Positions 1-12,089 of a stretch of 64,000 nt of DNA are shown here, one piece after another. The DNA comes from Platycnemis pennipes (Eukaryota; Arthropoda; Insecta; Odonata; Platycnemididae): NCBI GenBank assembly GCA_933228895.1, contig OW121848.1, positions 157,992,688-158,056,687 on the forward strand, read 5' to 3'. Position 1 is the first letter of the stretch. Every line of letters starts with the position of its first letter. The translations under genes were made by a program, and so were the position numbers. Under the pieces are notes generated by a model. The model was given only the letters and a program-made list of their open reading frames with translations, was not told the origin of the DNA and ran no database searches.

Positions 1-1200
1 AGGCCCAGATTTCATCTCGGCGATGGAAGCCGCGCTCTTTCATTTTTACAGACTCCTCTCGGATGTCCAGCGCTGCTCATCAATCAAATCACAGCGGAGT
101 CATTTGTGAGAGAGATATAATACGCGGTCCAAGCACTGGCTCGCTTCTGTGCAACCGTAAGGGTCTTCCCTCTCCCCAAATGGTTACGGTAAATAACAGA
201 GCATCATTTTATCTATGGGATGAACGAAAGGCAATTGAGAGCGGTACCAATTTATTCGTGATTTGAATTGCTTAAATTTAGCGGAAAGGATTGCAATTAG
301 CGCATATGTGATAGAAGAACCGGAGCACCTCGTAGTCCGTTTCTACTCCGATTAATTTTTCGACATGAAAGTATCTAGTCTTGTGCTACTGAAAAACAAG
401 CTTAGGAAATTACTTTCCTTCAAATAACCCTGCGTTAATAATTGCTGTTAACTATAAACTATGCCCATGCTCCCGTCTTTCTCCACGTATTCGTTGTAGA
501 TAAATTCTTTTCCGAAATGGATCTCATTACTCGAAGGATGTGTTAATGCTTGAGCTGCATAAAAATATTTTCATTCCTAATTGTAATTAGTTATTTACTA
601 TAATATTTTGAATTTCATTAAAAACTTGCTTGGAGGTAGTTGAAGCAACCAATATTCTCTAGCGCTCCGATGAAGAGATATAAGGTTCGGCGTGCCACAT
701 ATCGATTTTAGGTAGGAATTTCGATTCCTAATCACTAGTTGAAACAAAAATTAGGAAGAGGCATGCCGTCATCGTGAAACGGAAGGAAGGCCAGGGAATA
801 CATTTTAAAGGTCATTAAGGACAACTAAGTCTATGAGGAAATGACGATCTTGGGGGACAGCCTTGAAATGCCAAAAGAGAGGAAATAAGCGGCAGAACTA
901 CGAACATTACTAGCTGGTAACATTGTATTTTCAACTTGTAAAACCCTTGTAAAGTTCAACTTACAACATTCTTGTAACATGCGTGACGTAAAATAGGATA
1001 AGTTGGTTGCCTTAAAGGTAAGACGAAATGTTCATGGATGAGAAGTGATCGCAGAGTTTTTTTACTTTCTATGATTAATAACTAACATTTAAAGTGAATG
1101 TCTCTGTGACGTACGAGTGTGCATCACGTCTCTTGTAAAAGGGGAAGAGGAAATCTTTGGGTGTTGTAAACCTGTTGCTAGCGGCGGACGAGAAAGCTCA
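1..1200. other. AT-rich stretch without recognisable genes
   Basis: No frame in this interval gives a protein I recognise, and no repeat family found elsewhere in the window appears here. The longest open frame is 67 codons and has no family signature. Composition is AT-rich, interrupted by short GC-containing patches. Confidence 0.6.
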
Positions 1201-1210
1201 AATTGATTGT

Positions 1211-1282
1211 TGCCAACCGCAGTAGCCAGGTTACTTATGCGATGGCCTGGTGACCTAAGGACCACTGATTCTGATTTTGTTT
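1211..1282 (+). repeat. Decayed tRNA-derived SINE head
   Basis: An A-box-like stretch (GTAGCCAGGTTACTTATGCG, from 1222) is followed about 42 bases later by a weak B-box-like sequence (near 1264). The same layout with better boxes occurs at 41,573-41,650, where GTAGCCATGTTAGTAACG precedes GTTCTAGTCC. I infer a degraded tRNA-related SINE of the same family. The B box has lost its consensus, so this could be chance. Confidence 0.35.
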
Positions 1283-1388
1283 CAGGCGAGATTTGGCGTT
1301 TTTTTCGAGTCAAGAGCTCAGGGCAGACGTAGAGTTGTAGAGCCTTCAAGCCCGGTCCACTGATGTGACTACCAAGTGAATTTATAGC

Positions 1389-1762
1389 TTAGTATTCGGA
1401 TTATTCGAACATGAAAAGTAATCCTGAAGGATTGCAATGATGTGAAGATGCTGAGTCATGCGGCAGATATGCGAAAACATTGAATTTAGGAAAAGTAAAA
1501 TGAAACGGAATTTGGTAGGTATATAGGTTAGTATTCGGATATAGGCTAATATTCTAAATATAGATTAGTACCTATTATATAGTAATAATGATAGCTAGTA
1601 TTATGAGGTTATTATTATATATTAATAATATTCGAAATGTAGGTTAGTATTCGGATTATTCGGACATAAAAAGTAATCCTGTGGGATTAAATTGTTGTGA
1701 AGATTCTGATGCATGCGACAGATATGCGATAACATTGAATTTAGGAAAAGTAAAATAAAACT
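1389..1762 (+). repeat. Direct duplication of a ~117-bp AT-rich block
   Basis: The segment 1389-1505 recurs at 1644-1762 with many shared runs: TTAGTATTCGGATTATTCG, AAAAGTAATCCTG, CAGATATGCGA and TTGAATTTAGGAAAAGTAAA. A third partial copy of the TTAGTATTCGGAT part lies near 1530. The intervening DNA is almost pure A/T. This looks like local tandem duplication followed by divergence; no coding content is seen. Confidence 0.75.
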
Positions 1763-3020
1763 GTTATTATAGTTCCGAGGAAAACCGAGGAGAAATATTA
1801 TTGGGTTCTATAGTTAGCATTGACTAGGAAAAATTAAAGCATCTAAGAAATCAAACTTCGGATTGGAGAACTAATTGAGAACACGAGATACATTTTGCTG
1901 GTGAAGGTTGTTTCTCCCCATGGGAATCTGATGAATTCACTGTACAAAATTTTTATAATTTTATATAGGAAAACTAGAAGAAAATCAATTGGTCATTTTA
2001 GCATTTAAGTCAGGTGATAGTTATAAGTTTTTATATTGTCATTCATTTCAATATTATATGAACCATAAGCTCACTGGCAATATAAAATTAATGCCCCGCG
2101 CGATATGATGGATTCGTGACGGCGAACGAAGTGACGGTCGTTAATCACTGAAGCCACGGGACACATTTGGGCATGCTCGAAGGTCTCCCGTGAGGCATTT
2201 GTCACCATGGTGCGTGACTAATAACACTCTTGAAGGGAAATATCCATGTCCATGATTTTTGAAACAATTTTTCGAGCATAAAAAGAAGCACTTCAAAATT
2301 TATATCAATAGAACACACGAAATAAATTTCAATCCTTAAGTACAAGTAAACGGAGGAATATACGATTCCAACAATGGTCGTCGTGATAGTACACAACTTA
2401 AATGCAAATTTGTGTCAAATAGCAATAGATTTTCGTGATATATTCCTTTTGATGACCAACGGGTATCAATTCCTTTACTTCCCGCGCGATTGCAATCCTA
2501 TGATCTCGCGGTGAAATGCACAACTAAACCTACGTTGAAAGTTAAAATAATATACTTCTAGCCAATAAATTGCGATATCTCCGATACAAGTGCCCTGATT
2601 CGCTCAATATTGCACCATTACAAGCAGGGAAGCAACATTATTTATTTCCTACAACACTCTCAGAATTGACAAGAGTTGACGTCTATTGCATTCAAACAAA
2701 TTTCTCTTGGTTTCCGAGGGAATCGCCCGGGACAATCGAGTTACTGTTGGAATCCGTGTGCTCAGATTGCTCTTAGCGGGAGTCGGAACCGCACTTAGAA
2801 GGGGGAACTCAGCCTCTCGGGAAGCCTTCTCGCCTTATCCGTTGAGAATTCAACCGCCTGAAAGGTGCCGAAATTGAATGAAGATTCTGCCGAAGGACAT
2901 CGCTGCTTCCTTCACTCTTTGAGAGTAAGGCGTTCCTACCTGTATGTATGTTCCAGGCACTATTTGACTGGTGATCATGACATTTCAAGGGTTCTTCTAA
3001 ATCCACTGGTCACAATGTTT
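1763..3020. other. Unannotated AT-rich spacer
   Basis: Short frames only, none with a recognisable domain. I see no repeat boundary or RNA gene here. Confidence 0.55.
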
Positions 3021-3029
3021 ATCCGGACG

Positions 3030-3220
3030 TTTACGTGGCCGATCGCGCTAGTGACGCGCCCGCCTATCAACCCAAGGGACGTGGGTTCGAACTCCACTTC
3101 GTTTGTGTTTACCTTGTCAGTTTTATCGCGGAGATTAGATGGTGTGATTTAACCTTAGCCATTGAAGCTATTCTACCACTAATGGTGACTTTAAGGGCCA
3201 TAATCTGTATCTCATCTACA
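3030..3220 (+). repeat. tRNA-derived SINE
   Basis: An A-box-like TGGCCGATCGCGCTAG (3036-3051) is followed by a good B box, GGTTCGAACTC (3084-3094), sitting in a T-arm-like stem GTGGG...TCCAC. The Leu/Ser-like TGGCCGA start and the lack of a convincing acceptor stem point to a SINE head rather than a functional tRNA gene. The body probably continues to about 3220; its 3' end is not defined. Confidence 0.55.
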
Positions 3221-3609
3221 GTCTCGCGTCCACTGCTTACGTCCATAAATTACAAAGTTTCCAGTCAAATTGGTGTGCAAATTCACCCCACAAAGTTGGT
3301 ATTACCACGCTGTTTATCGGTTTGGATCATATCAAGGAGAATCTGTATATATTTCTGAACTCGGGGTAGAGATCTTATTACGTAAGCAGCGGAAGTGAGG
3401 CTGTAGTTGACATTTTAATATGTCCCAGCCCATTAAGCAGTAGTGACCAGACTGTAGGTAAGGTTAAAAAAGTGGCCCTATGTCTTGCTCAGCGCAACGT
3501 TAAGTACACAAATTAAAGTCTAATGATTAGATCTTTACGCAATGCCGCCTGTCGTTTTCCAGAAAAATATGGATTCCAAAAAATCACACTGTTTGGATTA
3601 AACCGGTCG

Positions 3610-3695
3610 TATCAAAGAGGCATTCGCAGGATACGAACCCGAGACCTCCTCTTAAAGAGTTCGAAAACTCGACCCACTGGGCTATTACGCCGTCA
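3610..3695 (-). repeat. tRNA-derived SINE head (minus strand)
   Basis: Read on the minus strand, an A box TAGCCCAGTGGGTCGAG (complement of 3668-3684) precedes a B box GGTTCGTATCC (complement of 3629-3639). The pairing of both pol III promoter boxes is the evidence. No full cloverleaf can be drawn because the region between the boxes is disrupted. Confidence 0.55.
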
Positions 3696-4109
3696 ATTAT
3701 GAGACAAGTTTAAAGTACGAACCTTATTTTTAGTATTTCCTCGACTTGTCTTGGACGTCCAATATGCAAATTGTTTATGTGGAGAGAGTAATTTTTCGCA
3801 TTAGTTTCTCTAACTTCCGATTCCGTAGTCTCTTCGGCTGTAAAGCAACAGCCACTCCCTTTCGACCCACCCGTTTTTTCCCCGGCTACATTGTATTTCG
3901 TCACTTTCCCCTGTCCTTGAGGATCTGGGGTCCTTGGAGATAAAATGCAGACGGACACAAAAGGCTCCAATCCACTCCTTACACCGCTCGAAGGCGCACA
4001 CTCCAAGGAATGGTTTTAGAAAGCGAAATTTGGAGCGCATCGGGAAGAATAACTCGAAGAACTAGACGGGTGAGATTTTTCTCCTCGAAGCAGGAAGAGT
4101 ATTCAGCGC

Positions 4110-5265
4110 GGAATTCCCTTGCGTTTCACACAGCACCCTCTCTCACACCGTTCAAGTCTCCCTCCGTCTCCTCCCTGGTCGGGTAAGTGCTCTCAGATAA
4201 GCGCTATTCTCTCCTCTCTCAACCTGGAGTCAGACGAGGGATGTGGGGTGAGGGGGAAGGCGAGCCATCGGTCTTTGAGCGAACGAGAGCTTCAAGCGTT
4301 GCGAGGGGGAAGGGGTCGAGAGGGGAGGGGGTGGGTAGGTGCAAGAAAGCGGATTGGTCGTAGGGGAGGGAATGGGGACGTGGAGAGTGAGGCAGGAGGA
4401 TGATCTCAAAACGACACCGTCCTTTCTCAAGGAGTTCCTGTCGCCTTATTTAAACTACCTGCATTTGCATTCACCTCACGTTTCACATTTATTTCGTTTT
4501 TGTCACATCTTTATTTTGGAAAATTATTTCTTTGCGATTGAATTGGGTGAATTGTGAATACTCGGTGAATGTATTTTCGATGAAGTCTGAAGTCACTGAA
4601 GTGTTTTGCGCGTGTATCGTATTTGCAAAATGCTTACGCGATGCGCGGGGAGTTTACCAAAAACTCTGAACTTGAATCTTTCCACAGTTTACATCTTCTA
4701 TTGCACTGGTGACTGCCTGTCCTGGAAATTTCGGCCAAAGGTTTAACCCAAATTCTGCCGACAACTGGCATGATCTGAAATGGAAACCAGTTATGCACTG
4801 GAGAGTGAGAGAACCAATGCAAGGTCCTTCAAGCTATGAGCACGGTGTACGCAATATATCAAACCAATGACAATTTTTTCTGCAATAAGTCAGTAATTCA
4901 GTTTTAGAGATATGTGCTGAGAGATCCTATGGCTGACATCCTGCCATTGCTCAATTGAACACCCCCGAGTGAGTGGAGTAGTGAGAGCTGAATGGCTGTT
5001 CCCTTCCGAGAGGATGAAGTTGGTCCAGGGAAGACATATGGGAGAGGGGAGATTGGTGGGGTTTAGTGAAAAGGAGAGAGATGTCAAGAGATCCCTTTCG
5101 GGAAGGTAGAAGTGCGGTGGGATGGGGTGGGCTGCACCACTCGAGGTGGGAGGGGAGGGGGCCTCGGGGACTGAAAAAATCCGTGTGGAGTAGGGGGGGG
5201 GGGGGAGGGGAGGGGAGACCGGAAAGGAGGAGAAGGGGGGGGGGGGGAGGGATCGAAAGTATATT
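4110..5265. other. Homopurine/homopyrimidine GC-rich islands with G runs
   Basis: Two purine-rich islands on the plus strand (about 4220-4400 and 5020-5262) are built of GGGAGG-type repeats, with two runs of 13 G at 5193-5205 and 5235-5247. Frames across them give Gly/Arg/Glu-rich or Pro/Ser-rich peptides with no domain. The G runs could form quadruplex or triplex DNA. No gene is called. Confidence 0.6.
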
Positions 5266-5269
5266 CTGA

Positions 5270-6360
5270 AGTCGTGTCGAGATAACCGAGCGAGAATAAG
5301 CATTGGGGTGAAAATGGTCAGATAGACCGTGCCGTTTTGGTTTCAGTGACTGTGTAAAAGGGCGCCAGAAATGGCGTAAAAGAGATAATTTTCCGCTCCT
5401 TTTGGTGTTGGAGGAGTGAATTGACGCCATTCAAACTAACTGTTTTCAGAAATGTTTCATACTCGTCGAAAGTTATGGATAATAAAAAGGGTAAGAGGAG
5501 GAGGGTAAGGTGAGGTGGAGTTTCGGTCCCATCATCCCCTCCCAAAGTAATCTGGAACGGATCATACATACGATGCCTCGCCGACCGTGGAGAAAGAATT
5601 TATTTGCAATTCATTTGATGAAGGATTTCGAAATATTAAATATTTAAATTTCATCTAAATTGAAGGACATAGAGAAGGTTAAATTGACAGCAATGATATT
5701 GTTTCCTGAGGGCATGATGAAGTGTTCCCTCATCATGGAAGAGAACTAATGGATAGCGGAACTCCAAATTAATTACTTGGTTGTTTAACCTCCATTACGC
5801 AGGTGGAAGAGTATTTTAACACCTAAAAAAAACCCTGAACCTAAAAAACTCCGGCGCCATTTTAATGAAAGAAAAACACCAAATCCGGTTAGAAACACAG
5901 GTGCCACTATTAGTTTGTAATCCGTTTGTATTTATTTCGATGAGGGGCTTTTTACCTTCAGTTCTCTTTCGGTGAGGGTAGACTGTTGAAGTATCCCAAT
6001 TTATCTTCGCATTGTATTTTCCGATCAGCTCTTTCCTTACGCTATTTATACTTTCAAATGATCATATATTTCTTCTCCTTTCATACTATTCAAAAAAGCT
6101 TTTATTATTCTCCATCCATATCTCATGGACTATGCCTTGCTGTGGTTCAATCTGCCGTTGCGTATTCTCGTGACCCCTAGTGCTGCATTGACGGGGGCAA
6201 TGAGGGATGACCAGGAGTTTGGACAGGTGTAGGAACTGAGGTAGGGGTGTCGGCTCCAGCAATGCTCCAGACCCATGCCTTTTCATCGCCAACCCAATCC
6301 CCTTATGGGGAAATGGAAACCATTATTTGTTTTCTTTGGAGACATCTATCTATAATATCC
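5270..6360. other. Unannotated spacer
   Basis: Only short, unrecognisable frames. No SINE boxes, TIR pair or duplicated block found. Confidence 0.5.
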
Positions 6361-6362
6361 AT

Positions 6363-6792
6363 AATAGGGGCGTTTACTTGGAACCGAAATCGTAATTTTG
6401 GAACCGAAATCGTAATTTTGTACACGAAATTGTTAGATGGAAACGAAAAAAGAATTTTAGTGAAAAAATTAATCTTCTAACCACAACCATTCACTCATAA
6501 ATCAAAAATTTTAATAAGCAAAAGGTGGCGCACACTGAAAAAGTTGCTGTGATAACATTGACGTCAATTTCCTCCCGTCCTTGACTGCTTTTGGGGAAGG
6601 GAAGGGAGTGGAGGGGGGCTCTCGGAAGGTCTGCTCGCACAGATCCTGTCGCAATCGCTCCTATTGGCAGAGTCAGCTGTGTCCCCCCCCTTTTTGATAA
6701 GGCGAAGTAGCTTAGCGGTCTCAGTTGTGATTGGACGAAGTGGATTACGAACCTGGTTGCGTGCACGCAACTTTTCGAAAAGGGTTAAAAAC
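6363..6792 (+). mobile_element. Family A nonautonomous element, copy 1 (3'-truncated)
   Basis: Starts with AATAGGGGCGTTTAC, the same terminal motif as the copies at 16,735, 33,546 and 47,748. Body landmarks shared with those copies are GAACCGAAATCGTAATTTT (tandemly doubled here at 6379-6418), CCATTCACTCATAAATCAAA, a TGACGTCAA-like motif, CTGCTCGCACAGATCCTGTCGC, CAGCTGTGT followed by a C run, and GTGATTGGACGAAGT. Sequence similarity ends near 6792, so the far terminus is missing. Short frames inside it are not conserved between copies, so it looks noncoding. Confidence 0.8.
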
Positions 6793-6989
6793 TAAGTACT
6801 TTTATTTATACTATGTCTAAATTCCACCAAGTAAACTTGCCGACCATCGATTTTAAATGCTAAATGATTTAAAATTATACTATTTTATACTCTTTCCGAT
6901 CCGGAAGCCAAACACAAAGAGTTTTAGTAAATTGTCCTGCATCCCGATGGAAATCACACCTGAATATGGGGGGATAATGTCTCCCAGCG

Positions 6990-8340
6990 AGTGTGTCAGC
7001 CCTTGGGCAGCCTCCAGATCGGCGTCCCTCGAGTGGTCCGCTCGCCGGTTTGCAGCCGCTGCCTCCTGTCGCCCATCGCTGTGGCGAGAATGCGCCCCCC
7101 CCCCCCTTTCACCTCCACTCCTCCCCCCCCTCCTCCCTCCCGGGCCGGGGAGGGAATGTGTGGAGGGCCGATGTGCCATCGATCGCTCCCTCCCTCTCCC
7201 TCCCCCCCACCGCCAAAAGAACTCTCCTCCACTCCTGCTTTCGCAGCATTTACTTTCCCCCTTCACGGGATATTCCCTCTCCTTTTCCAGGCGTATTCGC
7301 GTGTTTGCGTGCTTTAGAGGTTCGCTCCCACCGCAGAGGAGAAAGCGATGAAACTCGTGCGATTAACAACCTACTCCAGATACGAAAACACTGCCATTGG
7401 CTCAGGACAAAAACAAATCCCGTCACGTCGTACCTTTTTGAAGAATTCAAAACGTTTTTCACTGAAGTTCGAGCAGATCGAGTAGTCTATGAAAAACAAA
7501 CGAATCGTTGGGTATACGTTTTCATTGTTATTGCTTTTGTGAATGAGTTGCATGCATCGTTACTCTTGCTATATTTGCACCCTTATTTTCGGGACTTGGT
7601 GTTCATCTGTTTGCCGGAAAACAGGAAGTGAAGAGTGCGCGTCGGGTGTTCACCGGGCACGGTGGTCACGGCTCTGTGGTGGAGTCACAGCGCGAGGCCA
7701 AATCACGTCGAGCCTCTTCCCTCCTCTGGTCGGTTCTCCGCCGCTCTGCGTGGGGGGAAGAGGAATTCACGAGCCGCCACGCGCATGCGCCAACCCTCTT
7801 GCTGGAGAGATGTAGGGCGCCGCGTGACGAGTAGGGGGGTGGGGGTGAGGGGAGGCCACCCCCGCCTGTGCCGGCCCCGGGGGGAAGTGCGATAGAGGTC
7901 ATTGCGTCGGGGGATAATCTTAAAGACGCCGTGACGCGGAGAGAGGGGGTGGAAGCGGGAGAGGGAGGGGGTTGGCACCCCCACCACCCCATTACTCGTG
8001 AGCACCAACGCGTGCACGTGGCGGGGCGAGAAGGGGTTGAAGGGGAGGGAGTGTGAAAGGGAAGAGAAAGTTCGGAGGGGGTGAATGGAGAGGGATGAGG
8101 GGAGAGGGTCTCTGCGAGAGTAAACAGGACGCATGTGGAGGGGATTCGGGGTCACGCGGGAGCTGGAGGGAGAAGGCTTTGAACTTTTTGCGAGCAAGAA
8201 AGGGGTTAATGATGTAAACTTGCAGCGGGGATATGTTATGAGACTCGGAGCTGTTTTGGGGCGAGAGGTGGGAGAGGGGTGGGCGGAAGGAGTTAGGGGT
8301 GTGAGTGTGTGTTTGCTTCCATTCGGGTGAAGCAGCGGGG
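6990..8340. other. GC- and CpG-rich island with strand-switching purine tracts
   Basis: A C-rich block (about 7090-7290 on the plus strand) gives way to a G-rich block (about 7680-8330). CpG dinucleotides are frequent (for example around 8000-8040) compared with the AT-rich flanks. Several open frames of 60-212 codons overlap on both strands, but all are Pro/Ser/Arg/Gly low-complexity translations without a domain. A CpG-rich promoter or unmethylated regulatory region is possible, but no core promoter or first exon can be shown. Confidence 0.5.
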
Positions 8341-8688
8341 AGAATCCGTGAACATTTTGATGGTGTGGCGAGGAGATGTGAATATCGACTCAGGACAGTG
8401 TATTCGTTGCAGTGCGGTGACGCCGTCACACAGTCGATTCAATGTGACTTAATTATGTCTAAATACATGAATAGGGCAAAGGAATCGTCCAAAGTCCGCA
8501 GTCAGGACCTAATTCATTTTCATCTGCATCAGCTTCAGTTTCCATTATCTGTTCAACAATGTTAGTCAAATTAGGCCAATCATGGAAAATATCGTAAATA
8601 TCACAATGGTTTCATTTCTGCTACCTGAATCATTTTTCTTTAAATTATGAAAAATATTCCCTTGCTGGAATAAGAAAGCAGATAAACA

Positions 8689-8856
8689 TTAACCTTTAAA
8701 CGCCGAAAGTGCCAATATTGGCACGCTGTTAGGTGCTTCTCACTGCCGAAAGTGCCACTTTTGGCTATTTAAATCCACGGCAGGCAAAGGCTGGGCCAAT
8801 TTAAATCCGGCAGGGAGGGACTTCGAAGTACATTTAAATCCGGCGTTTGTGGTTAA
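8689..8856. mobile_element. piggyBac-like MITE flanked by TTAA
   Basis: A 160-bp unit (8693-8852) lies between TTAA at 8689-8692 and TTAA at 8853-8856. Its ends form an imperfect inverted repeat: TTAACCTTTAAACGCCG on the left, and TTAACCACAAACGCCG read inward from the right. The interior has two copies of GCCGAAAGTGCCA, a TGCCAATATTGGCA palindrome and repeated TTTAAATCC blocks. TTAA target duplication is characteristic of piggyBac elements. There is no coding capacity, so it would be a nonautonomous MITE. Confidence 0.75.
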
Positions 8857-11300
8857 ACATTTATTATCAATTTTCGATAAGCAATATTAATAAATTTTCT
8901 GGAAATAATTAGTTTTTACAACTATTTTTATCACAGAAATTCAACTTTTTTTTGCTTTTTCATATAAGCTCTCTGTGTTTTACGTACTATTCTATAACTG
9001 GTTTTCAATATCTAATTCTCTGCATAAAATTCAAAGTAGATAATGTAGGTATTTTTAATTGTGTGACGTAAAAATCATTGCAATTATTCACATCATTCAT
9101 GTTTGATTATGAAAAGCCTGATCGACGATGTCAAAATGAGTTGGTCCCCAGCGTTGAAACATAGGTAAAGATGGCGTGTGTGCGTCCCAGTGAGGCATGA
9201 AGGATGGAGGTCGGTCGCGAAAGACGAGGAGACCCGGGCCGAGGAGTGGCGCCTAGTCAGCGGGCGTGGCGCCTTCGGAGGAGGAGGGAGGGGGAGGGGT
9301 GAGGGGGGGGGAAGAGGGTGGGTAGAGGGGCAGCGGAGATGTTTACTCAGTTGGGCTTTTAAAAGGCCAATATGTATGCCATCTATAAAGGGGTTTTTCT
9401 CTCGCCGTAGAGGAGCGGGTTGTGTTGCCAGGCGGGGATGGAGGGGAACTTAAGGTCTTAAAGCGGGATGGGCGATTAATGGCAGCGCTTGGTCAATGCT
9501 TAGGGGTGTCGTTTCGCGTCCGAGTGGGAGCCCAATATCGATAGTGTCTGGAATAACCTTCCAACCCCTTTCCTCTTAGATCGGCATAATTTTCCTCTTG
9601 TGAACGATATTTGCTCTGATGGAAGCGATAGCTTTTCTTATTGACTCATTATGCAACACTAATATTCTACTTAATTGATATCGTGTGGGTTGTATATTCA
9701 ACGTTAAAAAGTATCACGAGAAAGTAAACAGATTTATGAGTAATAGTGTTCTACTGTTTCCCCTCCAGTAATGTATTAAAATTGTTTCCTTAATAGAGAT
9801 AAAATATCCCAATTTAACGGCTTCATTAAGCTAGAGCATGATACGGGCTTGTGTTTCGCCACCGGTACTATTTTGAACCACCACTAATGGACCTACAACA
9901 TTTGAGTTTGTGTTTTAGCTCATAACAAGCTCTCAATGCATAAATTCCGTTTATGAAATGGTAGAAATCCTTGTTAATAGAGATAATAATAGAAGAGATG
10001 CTTTTATTATAATTCGTGCAATCTGCCGGAATGGCTCCTGCATCGAAATGAGAAATGTATGCAATCTTTAGTGTTTGCCGGAGATATACCTTCACTTTAG
10101 GAGTACATAAACCACTCTTCCAAAGTTTTCACCTCTTTGTTACAGATTTTGAGGAGAAGTATTTCGAAAAACTGCTAAAGCTGGAAAATTGCCAGAGTTT
10201 TTGGAATTCGTAAAGAATTTGCGAAATTACCATTTTAAAATAAATTCAAAGGTTATTTTTCATCTTAAGTCCTATTTCTTATTCAAATAATTGCCAACCA
10301 CAACCTTGCACTTTAGAAGTCCGAAAATCTTTAGATTTAGTTTAGGTTCAAGTGCTGGTTGGCCGACCAGCCAAGGACTTGAAAATTTTTCCAAAATATA
10401 GAGAATGAGAATAAACCATAAGAATACAGCAGTAATAATATTTTGGAGAACAAAAAAGGAAAGATTAAATTTAAAAGTGGGAGGCCACTAACTAGAACAG
10501 GAAGAATAATCTTCCTGGTTAGAACGTCGTGAGAAAAGGAGTGATGCAGGGGCGTAAAGAAAAGATTGGTGGAAAGTCATACGTGGAGCTTTGCATTTTA
10601 CGGCACCGAAATATGCTCTTTAAGGTAAGAAAATGAAGAAAAAAGACTCCCGGGTTTTTAGATGAGGGTGTGGAGAAAGATAGAGAGGGGATTGCTGGTG
10701 GAAAGGAAGGCAAACGCGAATTCCCGAGGATGTGTGGGGAGGAGGGGAAGGTTATTGAAGAGTTTAGGGGAAGAGACAGAGGGTGAATGAAAAGGGTAAT
10801 AAGGGGTGGAGGGGGTGGTTGCTGAAGGACGTAATGGAGGGAAGGGGGAGGGGAACGGGCAACTTGGATAGAATGATGAGAGGGAGGAACTAAAGGACAT
10901 CATGCGAAAGGTGGAAGGGGTCTGGGAAATAGTTTTGTGTCAATCTAAGCCTGACTTAACCAGTAGATTGCCTTTAAATAATTTAAAGAAAAAAGAGACT
11001 GTCATCCCATATGCCATTCTTATTTACATGCTTTTTGCTACTGCTTTTTATGCATATTTATAGAAAAATATGTTATTCAGGACTTTCAACAATGGATTCA
11101 GCTCTGTGCGAAGCTCTGTGCATCCTATTGCATTTAGTATATAGTCCTATAATTCGGTTGTTCGGAGTTCCAACGGCCATGGTGAAGTTATCGAAGTTTA
11201 TCCTGAACTTAATGCTACCACCTACATGTTTGCTATTCCCGTGGAGGGATCCAAAACCACGTCAAATTTTCGGTGTAACATTTGCAACGGTCGCGCCTTT
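8857..11300. other. Spacer with purine-rich tracts at ~9.2-9.45 and ~10.65-10.92 kb
   Basis: Apart from the two G/A-rich islands there is nothing I can name. A frame at 9868-10095 (minus) and others have no recognisable motif. A small imperfect hairpin around 10,350-10,380 (GCTGGT...ACCAGC) is the only structure noticed. Confidence 0.5.
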
Positions 11301-11355
11301 GTATTGTTCGCACGGAGTACGCATTACCAACCTGACTGCCGCAGCCGGCTACTTT
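11245..11355 (-). repeat. tRNA-derived SINE remnant (minus strand)
   Basis: The minus strand reads GTCAGGTTGGTAATGCG near 11,325. It resembles the A-box region of the SINE remnants at 1222 (GCCAGGTTACTTATGCG) and 41,583 (GCCATGTTAGTAACG). The B box is poorly preserved. A 124-codon plus-strand frame that covers it (11,011-11,385) is hydrophobic at its start but otherwise featureless and is not called as a gene. Confidence 0.35.
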
Positions 11356-11839
11356 CATTATATTGCATGTGAAAATCAGTTTTGAGTGATATTGAATCCT
11401 CTTTACTTAGCACGGTAAGGTTCCATTTAAACTTCCTCAGTGTTTTGTACCGTGTCTACTAAAACCATTGCTGCTAACTCATGCGTTTTAGAAGGCACAT
11501 CGGATTCATGAACAGTTTCCAAGAACGTCAATAGTAAAAGAAATTATTCACAATATTTTTCAATTATCAATAGTATTTGGCTACATGTCATCTAACCGGG
11601 CCCAGCTAGATAGTAGGATAGATGGTTAATGATCTTTAAATCTTTGTGGCGATGGATTTCAAACATTTGATCCAGAATAAGTCCTTTGGAATCTTCGTAT
11701 GTGTTGTGTATAATGCCGTACGATGATTTCCTGGAATCATTTGAATATCTGTTCCACATGTTAGAGATTGCCAAAGCGGACCAAACTAATTTATGCTTTG
11801 GTTCACTGTGCTGGGAAACACATTGTACTCGGGTGAGAC

Positions 11840-12085
11840 ATTGACTCGTCACCAGTGCCCCCCTCCCATCTCCTCCCCCCCACCTAACACTTCCCTCCCC
11901 TCGCCCAACACCTCCCACCCCACTCCTAGTTACATATAGTGGTGTATACCTAGTATATACCGACCGCCACCTAGTGTATGCATACCGCTCTCTTGACCGA
12001 ATATTTTTGTACCTGATGATGGCTTAACGGCTGAAACACGTAGTGCCACCATTAAATCTGTGGAATAAGTGCTATCTCTTGTATT
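11840..12085 (+). mobile_element. Penelope-like element terminal repeat with hammerhead-like motif
   Basis: A C-rich tract (11,858-11,930) precedes CTGATGA (12,013-12,019), a short stem II (GGCT/GGCT with wobble pairs) and GAAACACGTA (12,033-12,042). The same order of C-rich tract, CTGATGATGGC and GAAACACG is seen at the 3' end of the Penelope-like element at 47,834-48,689, which carries a GIY-YIG frame. Hammerhead ribozyme motifs with a one- or two-base-pair stem III are known in terminal repeats of Penelope-like elements. No reverse transcriptase or GIY-YIG frame remains here, so this is a fragment. Confidence 0.65.
12013..12047 (+). ncRNA. Hammerhead-ribozyme-like motif
   Basis: Core CTGATGA (12,013-12,019), stem II 12,021-12,032, GAAAC (12,033-12,037), loop AC, GTA (12,040-12,042), predicted cleavage after A12,042. 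Stem I can form C-G, A-U, U-G and G-C pairs between GTAC upstream and GTGC downstream. There is one extra base (T12,020) between the core and stem II. Activity is not shown; this is a motif match. Confidence 0.5.
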
Positions 12086-12089
12086 TTTT

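Noticed and set aside
4890..5430. Overlapping 137- and 159-codon minus frames
   Set aside because: They exist only because of the G-rich tract and encode Pro/Ser repeats in two frames simultaneously.
6857..7631. Frames of 108-212 codons around 7 kb
   Set aside because: They read through CCCTCC-type tracts giving Pro/Ser/Leu runs in several frames at once; no recognisable protein.
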